Source: Thiodiazotropha sp040793985 (GTDB lineage: Bacteria > Pseudomonadota > Gammaproteobacteria > Chromatiales > Chromatiaceae). Taken from it: a stretch of DNA of 64,000 nucleotides. Both the position numbers and the translations under genes were made by a program. Below, one piece after another: positions 41,348 to 50,300 of the stretch. Below the pieces are notes generated by a model. It saw only the letters and a list, made by a program, of their open reading frames with translations, was not told the DNA's origin and made no database searches. How positions within the stretch are numbered: position 1 is the stretch's first letter; every line of letters begins with the position of its first letter. The stretch is from contig JBFNJI010000003.1 in assembly GCA_040793985.1 (NCBI GenBank), forward strand, positions 434,001 to 498,000, in the 5' to 3' direction.

Positions 41348-42711
41348 TGCACCTGCATATCCTCGGAATCTGCGGTACTTTCATGGGCGGAATCGCACTC
41401 CTGGCGAGGGCTCTCGGCCACCGGGTCAGCGGTTCCGACGCCAATGTCTATCCGCCCATGAGCAGCCAATTGGAAGCGGCCGGAATCGCGCTTATGGAGG
41501 GATTCGAGGCCGATCATCTGCAGCCTGCTCCCGATGTGGTGGTGGTGGGCAACGCCATGTCCAGGGGCAATCCCGCGGTGGAGGCGATGCTGAACCGGGG
41601 ACTGCCCTATACCTCCGGGCCGCAATGGCTGGCGGAGAATGTCTTGCAGGGACGTTGGGTGTTGGCGGTGGCGGGTACCCACGGCAAGACCAGCACCGCC
41701 AGCCTGTTGGCCTGGATCCTGGAGCAGGCGGGCCTGCAACCCGGTTTTCTCATCGGCGGGATTCCGCAGAACTTCGGTGTTTCAGCACGTCTGGGGAAGA
41801 GCCCTTTCTTTGTCGTCGAGGCGGATGAGTACGATACCGCCTTCTTCGACAAGCGATCCAAGTTTGTCCACTACCGGCCACGGACACTGGTCATGAACAA
41901 TCTTGAATTCGATCATGCCGATATCTTCGACGATCTGTCGATGATACAGCGCCAGTTCCATCATTTGGTGAGAACGGTGCCTGCCGCGGGATTGATCATT
42001 GCGCCATTGAACGACGGGAATCTCAGTGAGGTGCTCGATATGGGGGTCTGGACCCCGCAGGAGTTTTTCGATCCGGAGATCGAGGCCGGGTGGCATGCGC
42101 AATTGAGGGTGCCCGATGGCCGCAGCTTCGATGTCATCTGCGAAGGCGAGCATCAAGGGCGGGTCGGCTGGGAGCTGATAGGCAGACACAATGTAGCCAA
42201 CGCCCTGGCGGCCATCGCCGCGGCACGGCATGCCGGGGTGGCACCCGGGCTGGCGATCGAGGCCCTAGGCGGCTTTAAGAATGTAAAACGTCGCATGGAG
42301 CTGCGCGGTGAGATAGGCGGGGTGCGGGTCTATGACGATTTCGCTCATCACCCGACAGCCATAGAGACCACCCTTGAGGGTTTGCGCAGACAGGTGGGGG
42401 ATGAGCGCATCTTTGTCCTTCTGGAACCAAGGTCGAATACTATGAAGCGCGGGGTGCATGCGGACCGGCTGGCGCATGCACTGCAGGCCGCGGACCGGGT
42501 GCTGATGTTCGTTCCCGACGATTTGGGATGGGATGCCGCTGATGCCCTCGGTCCGTTGGGCGATCGTTTCGATCTCTTTGTCGACACCGCGTCGATGGTC
42601 TCCAGTGCCATGCAACTGGCAGCTCCCGGCGACCATCTGCTGGTCATGAGCAATGGCGGCTTTGAGGCGATACATCAACGTCTCCTGGATGCCCTACAAT
42701 CCAGGATATGA
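41347..42711 (+). CDS. mpl: UDP-MurNAc:tripeptide ligase Mpl
   Basis: A 454-residue Mur-ligase that recycles the murein tripeptide onto UDP-MurNAc. The start MHLHILGICGTFMGGIALL is typical. ATP site VAGTHGKTSTASLLAW, then FVVEADEYDTAFFDKRSKFVHY (in part: VVEADEYDTAFFDKR), NNLEFDHADIF and the C-terminal DDFAHHPTAIETTLEG. The ATG at 41347 is preferred to an earlier in-frame one at 41308 that lies inside the membrane protein gene. Confidence 0.95.
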   Translation: MHLHILGICGTFMGGIALLARALGHRVSGSDANVYPPMSSQLEAAGIALMEGFEADHLQPAPDVVVVGNAMSRGNPAVEAMLNRGLPYTSGPQWLAENVLQGRWVLAVAGTHGKTSTASLLAWILEQAGLQPGFLIGGIPQNFGVSARLGKSPFFVVEADEYDTAFFDKRSKFVHYRPRTLVMNNLEFDHADIFDDLSMIQRQFHHLVRTVPAAGLIIAPLNDGNLSEVLDMGVWTPQEFFDPEIEAGWHAQLRVPDGRSFDVICEGEHQGRVGWELIGRHNVANALAAIAAARHAGVAPGLAIEALGGFKNVKRRMELRGEIGGVRVYDDFAHHPTAIETTLEGLRRQVGDERIFVLLEPRSNTMKRGVHADRLAHALQAADRVLMFVPDDLGWDAADALGPLGDRFDLFVDTASMVSSAMQLAAPGDHLLVMSNGGFEAIHQRLLDALQSRI

Positions 42712-43334
42712 AGATGAATCAGCAACAGGCCCCTGTCGCACTCGCCATCACCGGCGCATCCGGAAGCGCATATGCCCTGCGTCTGCTCGAATCGTTGCTG
42801 GCTGCCGAAAGGGATATCTATCTCATGATCAGCCAGGCAGGTCAGATCGTGCTCAGAATGGAGAGCGATCTCGATCTGCCGGGGCAACCGGTGGAGATGG
42901 AAAAACTGTTGACCGAGCGTTTTCAGGCCAGGCCCGGCCAGTTACAGGTGTTTGGCAGGCAGCAGTGGATGGCCCCGGTGGCGAGTGGTTCAAATCCGCC
43001 AGCGGCGATGGTGGTCTGTCCATGCACCACAGGAACCCTGGCCTCCATTGCCTGTGGTGCGAGCAATGACCTGATCGAACGCGCAGCGGATGTGGTATTG
43101 AAGGAGCGTCGCAAGCTTATCCTGGTGGTGCGGGAGACCCCGTTTTCAGATATCCATCTGGAGAATATGTTGAAATTGAGCCGTATGGGTGCGGTGATCA
43201 TGCCGGCCAATCCCGGGTTCTATCACAATCCCGCGACACTTGACGATATGCTTGATTTCATGGTCGCCCGCATTTTGGATCAGCTGGATATCGAACACAG
43301 TTTGATACCGCGCTGGGGGACTACAAGCTCTTGA
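42708..43334 (+). CDS. ubiX: Flavin prenyltransferase UbiX
   Basis: A 208-residue enzyme that makes prenylated FMN for the decarboxylase UbiD in ubiquinone synthesis. FMN site VALAITGASGSAYALRLL, then VVCPCTTGTLASIACGASNDLIERAADVVLKERR (in part: CPCTTGTLASIA and NDLIERAADVVLKE) and VVRETPFSDIHLENM. It overlaps mpl by 4 bp (ATGA) and the convergent cytochrome gene by 14 bp. Confidence 0.95.
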   Translation: MKMNQQQAPVALAITGASGSAYALRLLESLLAAERDIYLMISQAGQIVLRMESDLDLPGQPVEMEKLLTERFQARPGQLQVFGRQQWMAPVASGSNPPAAMVVCPCTTGTLASIACGASNDLIERAADVVLKERRKLILVVRETPFSDIHLENMLKLSRMGAVIMPANPGFYHNPATLDDMLDFMVARILDQLDIEHSLIPRWGTTSS

Positions 43335-43629
43335 TATAGCCGGCTACTAACTTGGCCTGATCGGTGTCGATATTGGGAAAGGCAGGCATGATATGACCGC
43401 CATTGCGGATCTTGCCGACAATTTCATCCAGGGAGGCGTTGGAGCCGGCAAGCTTCAGCATAACGCCGAATTTGCCACTGCCGTTTTCGCCGTGGCAGCT
43501 GGCGCATGCATTGGCATAGATATCCAAGGCATCCATGCCTGCGAGCGGCTTGAATTCGTTGCTGTCGCTACAGCCGGCGACTAGGGATGCCAGCAGGCAG
43601 ATGCCCGCCACATAGGTCGTTTTTTTCAT
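43321..43629 (-). CDS. Lipoprotein c-type cytochrome
   Basis: A 102-residue membrane-anchored monoheme cytochrome. The ATG at 43629 has AGAGGT upstream and gives a signal peptide with lipobox LVAGC. Heme site CASCH (about 42-46) and axial Met in GGHIMPAFPN. The final helix is TDQAKLVAGYIKSL. It resembles small c-type cytochromes of sulfur oxidisers. Partner unknown. Confidence 0.9.
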   Translation of the reverse strand: MKKTTYVAGICLLASLVAGCSDSNEFKPLAGMDALDIYANACASCHGENGSGKFGVMLKLAGSNASLDEIVGKIRNGGHIMPAFPNIDTDQAKLVAGYIKSL

Positions 43630-43914
43630 CTCGGTACCTCTTGATCTGCAAGCGTTGGCAGATCTGTTCTCTATTGTGTTTCGCTTTGCAGCCGGCTGCC
43701 GGCAATCGCCGCGATCCGACCAGCGGAGCAGGAGCAGGGTCAATCAGCTGCAGGGCGCAGATAGTACTCTATTTGCCACCTCTTCGGATAGCTTTCAGGC
43801 GATGAATGGGTATCAGAAATGCGGGGTCAGTAGCATATCGCATCGATGGCGGAACAATTGGCGCTGATGGCAATCAGGCTGGTACTATGAAGTCCGCTGC
43901 CTGCCTGAAGAACC
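43630..43914. other. 285-bp intergenic region without a gene
   Basis: No gene, terminator or clear promoter is visible between the start of the lipoprotein cytochrome and the end of the diguanylate cyclase gene, which are both on the minus strand. Confidence 0.35.
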
Positions 43915-46251
43915 CTAGAGAATGGTAGAACGGTTACGGCCGCTGTGTTTTGAGCGGTAGAGTGCCATGTCCACGCGTTTAAGCAGGGATTGCATATTAT
44001 CGTTATGGGTAATGATACTGGCGCCAAAACTTGCCGTGACCCTGCCGGCAACATCGTGTTCGAGGTTTTCTATGTCGACCCGCAACGACTCGATCATGGT
44101 GAACAGATCGTCCTGATCTATATCGGGAGTGATGATCATGAACTCTTCACCGCCCCAGCGAGCCAGGATATCCGATTTACGGATTCTCTTGTGCAACAGT
44201 TCAACGGTCTTTTTAAGCACTGAATCTCCGACGTCATGCCCATGGTTGTCATTGACCTCCTTGAAGTGATCGAGGTCGAGCATGATCAGGCCGAAACGGT
44301 TGTTTGACAGACCTGCCCAGGCGATCTGTTTCTTTAACTCTTCATCGAACTTGGTTCGATTGTAAACCTGGGTCAGGCGGTCGGTTTCAGCTATGTACTG
44401 TAGCTGCTTTTCCATGTTAATCGTTTCTGTGATGTCCCGGTGCGATTCAATTATCTGAACTACATGTTTGCCGGCTTCATCGAAAATCGGAGTGGCCCTT
44501 ACGTCCACGTACATTACATTTCCCATACTGTTATAGTGTTTATGTACAACGGAGACACTCGTCCTTGTTTTCAGTATCTCCGTTATCGGGCAGGGATCGT
44601 GCTTGCCGCTGCATGGTGCGTTGCGTTTGTGCGAGAAGCGAAAGCACGTCATGTTTTCTTTGAGTTTGTTTTCATTGGTATAGAGATTGAGAGCGGATTG
44701 ATTGACTAACTGCAGTTGGTGATTGTTTATGTCGATCACCAGCGTAGGATCTGCTATTGCATCCACCACTCTCTGGATATAGTTGTGGGAGTCAGTGAGC
44801 TGCTCTTCAATCTCCTTGATCTGAGTAACATCGCTGATATGGACAAAGAAGTGGGTGAGACGGCCAGCTTCGTCACGAATCAGATGGGTGGTGTCCTGAA
44901 CCCATTTGCCTTGTTTTTCCCTATCAATGACCTTGTATGGATTGCGCTTGAAATTGATCAAGCGATCCTGGTCGGCTTGCAGGTTTTCGCGACAATAAAG
45001 CTGCAGGTATTCAGGGTCTATGATGTTGGAAAACGAGAGCGAGCCCCTGGTGAATTCCTCGGGTCTGTAGCCAAGTAGCTCCTGTACGTTTGCGGATATG
45101 AACTCGATTGGCCATCCCAGTTCGTTACGTAGCTTTGCAATGACACTGGGACCGCTGAGGAACAGTTCATGCTCTTCGGATATCTTTTGGTTGAGGTTCT
45201 GCAGTTGCTGCTCATTGGCTTTTCTTTTTTCCCGGTTCCAGAACGCAATACCCAATACAATATATAAGATAACCAGGGTGGCGCAGAGAATGTAAACCGA
45301 TTGCGCAAGTTGTCGCCGCAATCTCGAGTCGATCAGTTCGGTCGGTACATGTAAAAGCACACGCAGACAGGTTGTGCAGTGTATATTCAATCTCTCGCCG
45401 GAAGGGTTGATCGAGTCGAAAGTGTAGAGGCCCTGTCGATTGATTAACTGTCCACTATGAGATTGCTGTATAGACTGCCAGACAGCGGTATGATTTACAT
45501 TGATTCCGACTTGGGGGCTGTCGGGGAACATGAAGCCCCAGTCCTGGGCGCTCTCCGGACTCAATAGTGTATAGCCCTGCCAATTCAGCAAAATCGCGTT
45601 ACCCGAGTACCCGGCCGAGATTCTGCGAAATTCGTCTAAAATGTTTTTTGCCAGGTAGTTGAGAATGATCACGCCAATGGTTTGGTTGTTACGGTCTACC
45701 ACGGGAGATGCGAATCGGATCATCGGTTTCAACGGCAGTTCGATCTGTTGTTTCTCAATATTGAGATCCAGAGGCGAGCTGTATATCGTTCCGGGTGGTT
45801 TGTTGATGGATTCTGTAAAATAGTATCGGTTCTTTTTCGATTGCAGGTGCTCCCTGTCCACGACTACCGGATCGCCGTTGTTGTAGTTAATGCGTATCTG
45901 CTCCATTCCATTTATATCGAGATAGCGAATTTGGTCATAGCGCTTGCGTTGTATGGCAAGGGATACCCATGAATCCTGCACACTGGTTAGTGCCGCCTGT
46001 CTGGTGGTTGCGGAATCGAGTTTATGCAGTTCTTGCTGCTCTATGATGTACAGCAGGTCTGAGTGTATTTCAATGAATGCAAGACTTATCTGTTTCGTTA
46101 TTTGATTGATCAGATTGTTTGACTCAAGCTTTAGCTCGTTAACAATGCTGTTCAGTGTCTGCTGGTGAATACCCCAGAAAATCAGACCGCCGAAAGTTGC
46201 GGTAACTACAAGTAGAGCCAGATAGATCGCTGCCAGTCTGCCAGGTCTCAT
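43915..46251 (-). CDS. Membrane diguanylate cyclase with periplasmic sensor and two PAS domains
   Basis: About 778 residues, starting at the ATG that overlaps the stop of the upstream sensor gene (ATGA). Transmembrane helices at about 5-27 and 330-350 flank a large dCache-like periplasmic region (YLDINGMEQIRINYNNGD, RFASPVVDRNNQTIGVIILNY in part). Two PAS domains follow; the second contains conserved Cys in FRFSHKRNAPCSGKHDPCPI. The GGDEF domain is active-looking: RLTQVYNRTKFDEEL, LDLDHFKEVNDNHGHDVGD and RWGGEEFMI. It makes c-di-GMP and is probably controlled by the coupled PhnD-PAS protein. Confidence 0.92.
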   Translation of the reverse strand: MRPGRLAAIYLALLVVTATFGGLIFWGIHQQTLNSIVNELKLESNNLINQITKQISLAFIEIHSDLLYIIEQQELHKLDSATTRQAALTSVQDSWVSLAIQRKRYDQIRYLDINGMEQIRINYNNGDPVVVDREHLQSKKNRYYFTESINKPPGTIYSSPLDLNIEKQQIELPLKPMIRFASPVVDRNNQTIGVIILNYLAKNILDEFRRISAGYSGNAILLNWQGYTLLSPESAQDWGFMFPDSPQVGINVNHTAVWQSIQQSHSGQLINRQGLYTFDSINPSGERLNIHCTTCLRVLLHVPTELIDSRLRRQLAQSVYILCATLVILYIVLGIAFWNREKRKANEQQLQNLNQKISEEHELFLSGPSVIAKLRNELGWPIEFISANVQELLGYRPEEFTRGSLSFSNIIDPEYLQLYCRENLQADQDRLINFKRNPYKVIDREKQGKWVQDTTHLIRDEAGRLTHFFVHISDVTQIKEIEEQLTDSHNYIQRVVDAIADPTLVIDINNHQLQLVNQSALNLYTNENKLKENMTCFRFSHKRNAPCSGKHDPCPITEILKTRTSVSVVHKHYNSMGNVMYVDVRATPIFDEAGKHVVQIIESHRDITETINMEKQLQYIAETDRLTQVYNRTKFDEELKKQIAWAGLSNNRFGLIMLDLDHFKEVNDNHGHDVGDSVLKKTVELLHKRIRKSDILARWGGEEFMIITPDIDQDDLFTMIESLRVDIENLEHDVAGRVTASFGASIITHNDNMQSLLKRVDMALYRSKHSGRNRSTIL

Positions 46252-48086
46252 GATGCGGCAGTTACCGGCTCGTCCAGATCGGATATCGTGTCGCGATGAA
46301 AGACAACAACCGCACCGACTACTGCGTTGCCCTCCTTGATCGGTGTGCATATGTAGTCCACCTGCAGCGGCTTGCCGTTTTTCCTCCAGATTGTCTCCTG
46401 TTCGGCGCGCCGAGCCTGGCCGTGTTGGAGCGCACCGGTTATCGGGCATTCTGATTCAGTGTACCTGCCGCCATCCCGTTTACTGTGATGCCAGACGGTA
46501 TGACAATTTTTCTCCAGTAGTTCATCGACTGAATACCCCAGCATGTTTGCCGCCGCGGGGTTGATGAAGATATGGTTGGCTTCACTGTCGATTCCGATTA
46601 TGCCATCACCGGCAGAGTCCAGTATCAGTTCTTTCTCCTGTTTGATGCGGAGAGAATCTATCTCGATTTTTTTGTATTGATCGATATCGTCGATCACCGC
46701 AACCAGAAGATTTTCATTTTTGGCGTGTACAGGAAGTTTCGAAAGTGAAAGTTGAATCCACTTGGTTGTGCCGTTTGCGCAGACCAGGCGCAATTGAGTG
46801 GAGATTTTACTTGTCTCTCTGCGGCGTAGCTTGTCGAATGCGCGGGTGCATGCCGGCACGTCATCGCTGAATAGAAGGTCTTTGAGGTTGATATCCAAAA
46901 TCTGTTGCGGCGTCAGTGCGACTATTTCGCTCAGTCTGCGGTTGAGATGTACTATCTTTCCGCTCAGGTTGATGTGTGCAAGCCCCACAGCCGCTTCGTT
47001 GAAGGTGATGATTTGTGCATGCTCGCTCTCTTCGAGGCTTTGTTTGTGTACCGTCAGTGATCGATTGAGTCGGATCAGTCGCGCAATGAGCAGGATAAGG
47101 ATAAAAAGCGCAATGGCCCCCAGGAGATACCATTGCCAGATTTCACCGATTGAGTCGACGAATCTGTCTTTCAATGATTTGTCATACGGGGGCATTTCCA
47201 ACAGTGACAGCAGGTCGTGTACAGTCTGGTAATTCTCGGGAATCGTCCAGCCGTGGATGCGGGCGTCCCGGGTCGCCGGATGATCGGGTGGCAGTTCAAG
47301 CAGCGTCACTGCAACCTCCCGTGCGAGCGCCAGTGATGTGTGGGACAGTTTCGAAAAAGGCCACTCCGGATAGAGGGAGGTACTGATAGCATAGGGAAAG
47401 TTGTCATAGGTCTTGGGCGAGACAATGCGCAGATCCTGCGCCTTGAGTTTGCCTTCCAGTGCCATCCGTTCCAGGGTGTCGGTTCTTACAATTCCAACCT
47501 CCGCCTCCCGATTCAATACCGCGCCCACCACCGCATCGTGAGTATTGAGGAAGAGCAACGATGCAAAGTCCCACTTCTCTATCCCCGCGATTCGCAACTC
47601 CCTGCGCGCCATTATCCAACCGCCTAGTGATGTGCTGTGGACGGCGGCCACTCGCTGATTCTTGAGATCGGCCAGGGTTCGTATGCCCACCCGATCGCTG
47701 AGGGTGAAGATGACGCTGCCGAAACTGGATACCTGGCTCTCGTCCGAGAGCTTGTTGACCAGAGTGAGGACGCGCCTGACTCCATATTTGACCGATAGGT
47801 TGACATAGACACCGGGATTGACGATGACAAAATCGACCATCTTGTTTTTTACCAGGATCTGGATATCGTCGAACGCCATGGGAATAATCCTGAATCGATA
47901 GTCGGGCAGGGAGGCGGTGAGATAGTCGGCCGTGGCGCTCCATCGTTCGAGACTTTTTTCAGCCCCCCTTTTCGCCAGCACACCGATGCGGATTTCCGCC
48001 GTCTGGGCAAAAACCACTGATGCGACCAGCCATAAAACGACCGTGGCGAGAAGTCGTTTTGCTGGAAAATGGTGTTTTCGTTTCAA
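46248..48086 (-). CDS. PhnD-type periplasmic-binding sensor with two PAS domains and no output domain
   Basis: A 612-residue protein starting at TTG. A signal peptide (to about 27, VFAQ), a PhnD/TtrS-like binding domain (about 30-300: IRIGVLAKRGAE, VDFVIVNPGVYVNL, VAAVHSTSLGGW), one transmembrane helix (318-338), then PAS (about 355-475) and PAS (about 485-605, with GIDSEANHIFINPAAANMLGY and a CPI motif). The protein ends after the last PAS: there is no kinase, GGDEF, EAL or methyl-accepting domain. The cyclase gene overlaps its stop by 4 bp, so the two proteins probably form one receptor. The ligand of the binding domain is unknown. Confidence 0.9.
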   Translation of the reverse strand: MKRKHHFPAKRLLATVVLWLVASVVFAQTAEIRIGVLAKRGAEKSLERWSATADYLTASLPDYRFRIIPMAFDDIQILVKNKMVDFVIVNPGVYVNLSVKYGVRRVLTLVNKLSDESQVSSFGSVIFTLSDRVGIRTLADLKNQRVAAVHSTSLGGWIMARRELRIAGIEKWDFASLLFLNTHDAVVGAVLNREAEVGIVRTDTLERMALEGKLKAQDLRIVSPKTYDNFPYAISTSLYPEWPFSKLSHTSLALAREVAVTLLELPPDHPATRDARIHGWTIPENYQTVHDLLSLLEMPPYDKSLKDRFVDSIGEIWQWYLLGAIALFILILLIARLIRLNRSLTVHKQSLEESEHAQIITFNEAAVGLAHINLSGKIVHLNRRLSEIVALTPQQILDINLKDLLFSDDVPACTRAFDKLRRRETSKISTQLRLVCANGTTKWIQLSLSKLPVHAKNENLLVAVIDDIDQYKKIEIDSLRIKQEKELILDSAGDGIIGIDSEANHIFINPAAANMLGYSVDELLEKNCHTVWHHSKRDGGRYTESECPITGALQHGQARRAEQETIWRKNGKPLQVDYICTPIKEGNAVVGAVVVFHRDTISDLDEPVTAAS

Positions 48087-48248
48087 TTGCTTAAATATGC
48101 TGTGCGTTGTCAGGCTTCCATTCTCTAATTTAGTATCTATTTAAGTTTTAGGACACTGAGAATATCCGTCGTAAGCCCTATCGATATAAGATTTATTTCG
48201 GCCGAATCATAGTTTGCTTTAACCCGATCTGGCGTCGGGGGCGTAGAC

Positions 48249-50237
48249 TCAGTCACGCGATGGTCTCAATCTCAGCCTGATCAGCCCGTCTGTCTCCAGG
48301 TCGATACTGTCTGTCACTGCTGTCAGCTCTTTCAGCAGTATGTCGACCGGCCGCTGGAACTGCTGCATGGTACGTGGAATGGTCAACATGCCGATCACGG
48401 TTTCAGCCTTCTGCAGGGTGATATTGCCGACGGATATTTTCAACCCATCTGGGGTGAGCCTGAGTGGTGTCGACCAGAGCCTTAACACCAGTCGCTGCTG
48501 CTCGCTCAGCTGCCTGACCATGACCAACTCCTCATGACGTGCATCGTGTACATGAGGGGGTACCGGCAGTGCTGCAAGCGATGCACGGGGTTCCAGCAGG
48601 CGCAATATATTGTTCCAACCCAGCATTTCCGCCTCCCGCCAGCCCCGTTGCCTGAGCAGCTCGGCAAGCCGTCCACGATCGCCAGCCAGCTGGATGTTGA
48701 GCGGATGATCCTTGTTGCCGAAAACATCGTTGCGTACCAGGGGAAGCGCGATGTCGCCGCTACGCCACTCGAGCGTGGAGAGATGGTGGATTTCGGGTTG
48801 GTGTCGGAAGAGCGTGGATCTTTCAGCCGCGTTGAACCAGCCATAGGCCATGCCAATCAACAGCAGCGAGAGTATGGTGCCGATAATCGTGGTGGTCTGG
48901 GTTTCCGCCTCCACATGGCGGTAGTAGGCAATGCCCAGCAGGGCAATCCAGGCGATGCCCAGGGCAAGGCTGGCCAATACATCGGTCGCCCAGTGGACCC
49001 CCAGATAGAGTCTCGAGAGTGAGACCCCGCCGATGGCCAAGGCTGCAAGACTGTAGGGAAACCAGCGCCAGTCCTGGGTCAGGGAACGGGCGATCATGAT
49101 CGAGACAAAGCCGTAGAGGGTGATGCTGCGCAGTACATGGGCACTGGGGAATGACCAGGGGCTGAGGAAATCGGGGGCGTTTGGTGGCCGGGGGATGCGT
49201 AGGCTGTATTTGAGCAATAGGGGTGTCACTAATCCAAAAGCGGTTGCCGCAAGCAGATAGTAGAGGGCACGTCTGTGTCCCTGAATCAGCAAAAGCAGAG
49301 CGATGCCAAGGGTGATCAGCAGGATCGAGCCGAGATCGCCCAAGCCGGTGAACAACACCATCAACTGGTCGCCCCAGGGCGTGCGCAGGCTCTGCAGGGC
49401 GCTGTAGAGGAGCAGGTCAGCCTGTTTCATCAGCGAGCCGTCCAACACCACCCCGGCGATCAAGACAAACAGCAGCGTGGCGAGCAGCAACAGGGTGGCG
49501 AGGAAGGCCAGGCCCCGTGCCTCAGGATGATTTGGATCGGCCAGCGAACTGGAAATCGACCTGAATCCCCTGTGTCCCTGACCCCATTCGAATCCCCACT
49601 GTACCAATGAGGTGGCATGCGGCTGGATCAGCCTGAACAGGGTCCGGGCGAGGATAAACAGCACCCAGGCGAGGAAGAGCAGCAGCAGCATCAGGGCGAC
49701 CAGGCGGAACGCGACCTCGGATGCGAGTTCCAGGGAGGCGCCAAACACAATACCGGGCAGCAGGTAGGCCGGGGCCCATGCGAGGGCTGAGAGAACATTG
49801 GCGGCAAGGAAACGCAGCGGTGACATCCCCAGCATACCGGCGACGAGGGGGATGATGGCGCGCACCGGACCGAAGAAACGTCCAAGGGCCACGCTCTTCC
49901 CACCAAAACGCTGAAAGAAGACTATACCCCTTTCGAGAGTGGTGGGATGGCGGCTAAAGGGCCAGAACCCCTGCAACCTCTCCCGGTAGTGGTGGCCCAG
50001 CCAGAAGCTGAGTCCGTCCCCCACCACCGCGCCGGCTACGGCCCACCAGAATACCGGCCAGAAGTCGAGAACGCCGGTGGCGACCAGGGCGCCGAAGCCG
50101 AACATCATGACAACGCCGGGTACCAGCAGGCCGACAATGGCGACGGACTCGGAAAAGGCGACGACGAACACCGCCAGCCCCGCCCAGAATGGGTTTTCGC
50201 CGATCCATGCCAACAGGGGGGTGAAAAACTCACTCAT
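48249..50237 (-). CDS. DedA-PAP2-LssY fusion membrane protein
   Basis: A 662-residue polytopic protein. The N-terminal 210 residues form a DedA/VTT domain (ESVAIVGLLVPGVVMMF, GDGLSFWLGHHY, GRFFGPVRAIIPLVAG). About 250-450 is a PAP2 phosphatase: KYSLRIPRPPN, PSAHVLRS and SRLYLGVHWATDVLA carry its three signatures. The rest is an LssY-type C-terminal domain (SLLLIGMAYGWFNAAER onward). DedA proteins move lipids across the membrane and PAP2 removes phosphate from lipid phosphates such as undecaprenyl pyrophosphate, so the fusion may recycle a lipid carrier (inference). Confidence 0.92.
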   Translation of the reverse strand: MSEFFTPLLAWIGENPFWAGLAVFVVAFSESVAIVGLLVPGVVMMFGFGALVATGVLDFWPVFWWAVAGAVVGDGLSFWLGHHYRERLQGFWPFSRHPTTLERGIVFFQRFGGKSVALGRFFGPVRAIIPLVAGMLGMSPLRFLAANVLSALAWAPAYLLPGIVFGASLELASEVAFRLVALMLLLLFLAWVLFILARTLFRLIQPHATSLVQWGFEWGQGHRGFRSISSSLADPNHPEARGLAFLATLLLLATLLFVLIAGVVLDGSLMKQADLLLYSALQSLRTPWGDQLMVLFTGLGDLGSILLITLGIALLLLIQGHRRALYYLLAATAFGLVTPLLLKYSLRIPRPPNAPDFLSPWSFPSAHVLRSITLYGFVSIMIARSLTQDWRWFPYSLAALAIGGVSLSRLYLGVHWATDVLASLALGIAWIALLGIAYYRHVEAETQTTTIIGTILSLLLIGMAYGWFNAAERSTLFRHQPEIHHLSTLEWRSGDIALPLVRNDVFGNKDHPLNIQLAGDRGRLAELLRQRGWREAEMLGWNNILRLLEPRASLAALPVPPHVHDARHEELVMVRQLSEQQRLVLRLWSTPLRLTPDGLKISVGNITLQKAETVIGMLTIPRTMQQFQRPVDILLKELTAVTDSIDLETDGLIRLRLRPSRD

Positions 50238-50300
50238 CGATAGCGGCCCGCAGAAACGATTGAATGGGGCACGCTTGGCTCAAAATGTGCCCGGTTGCTC

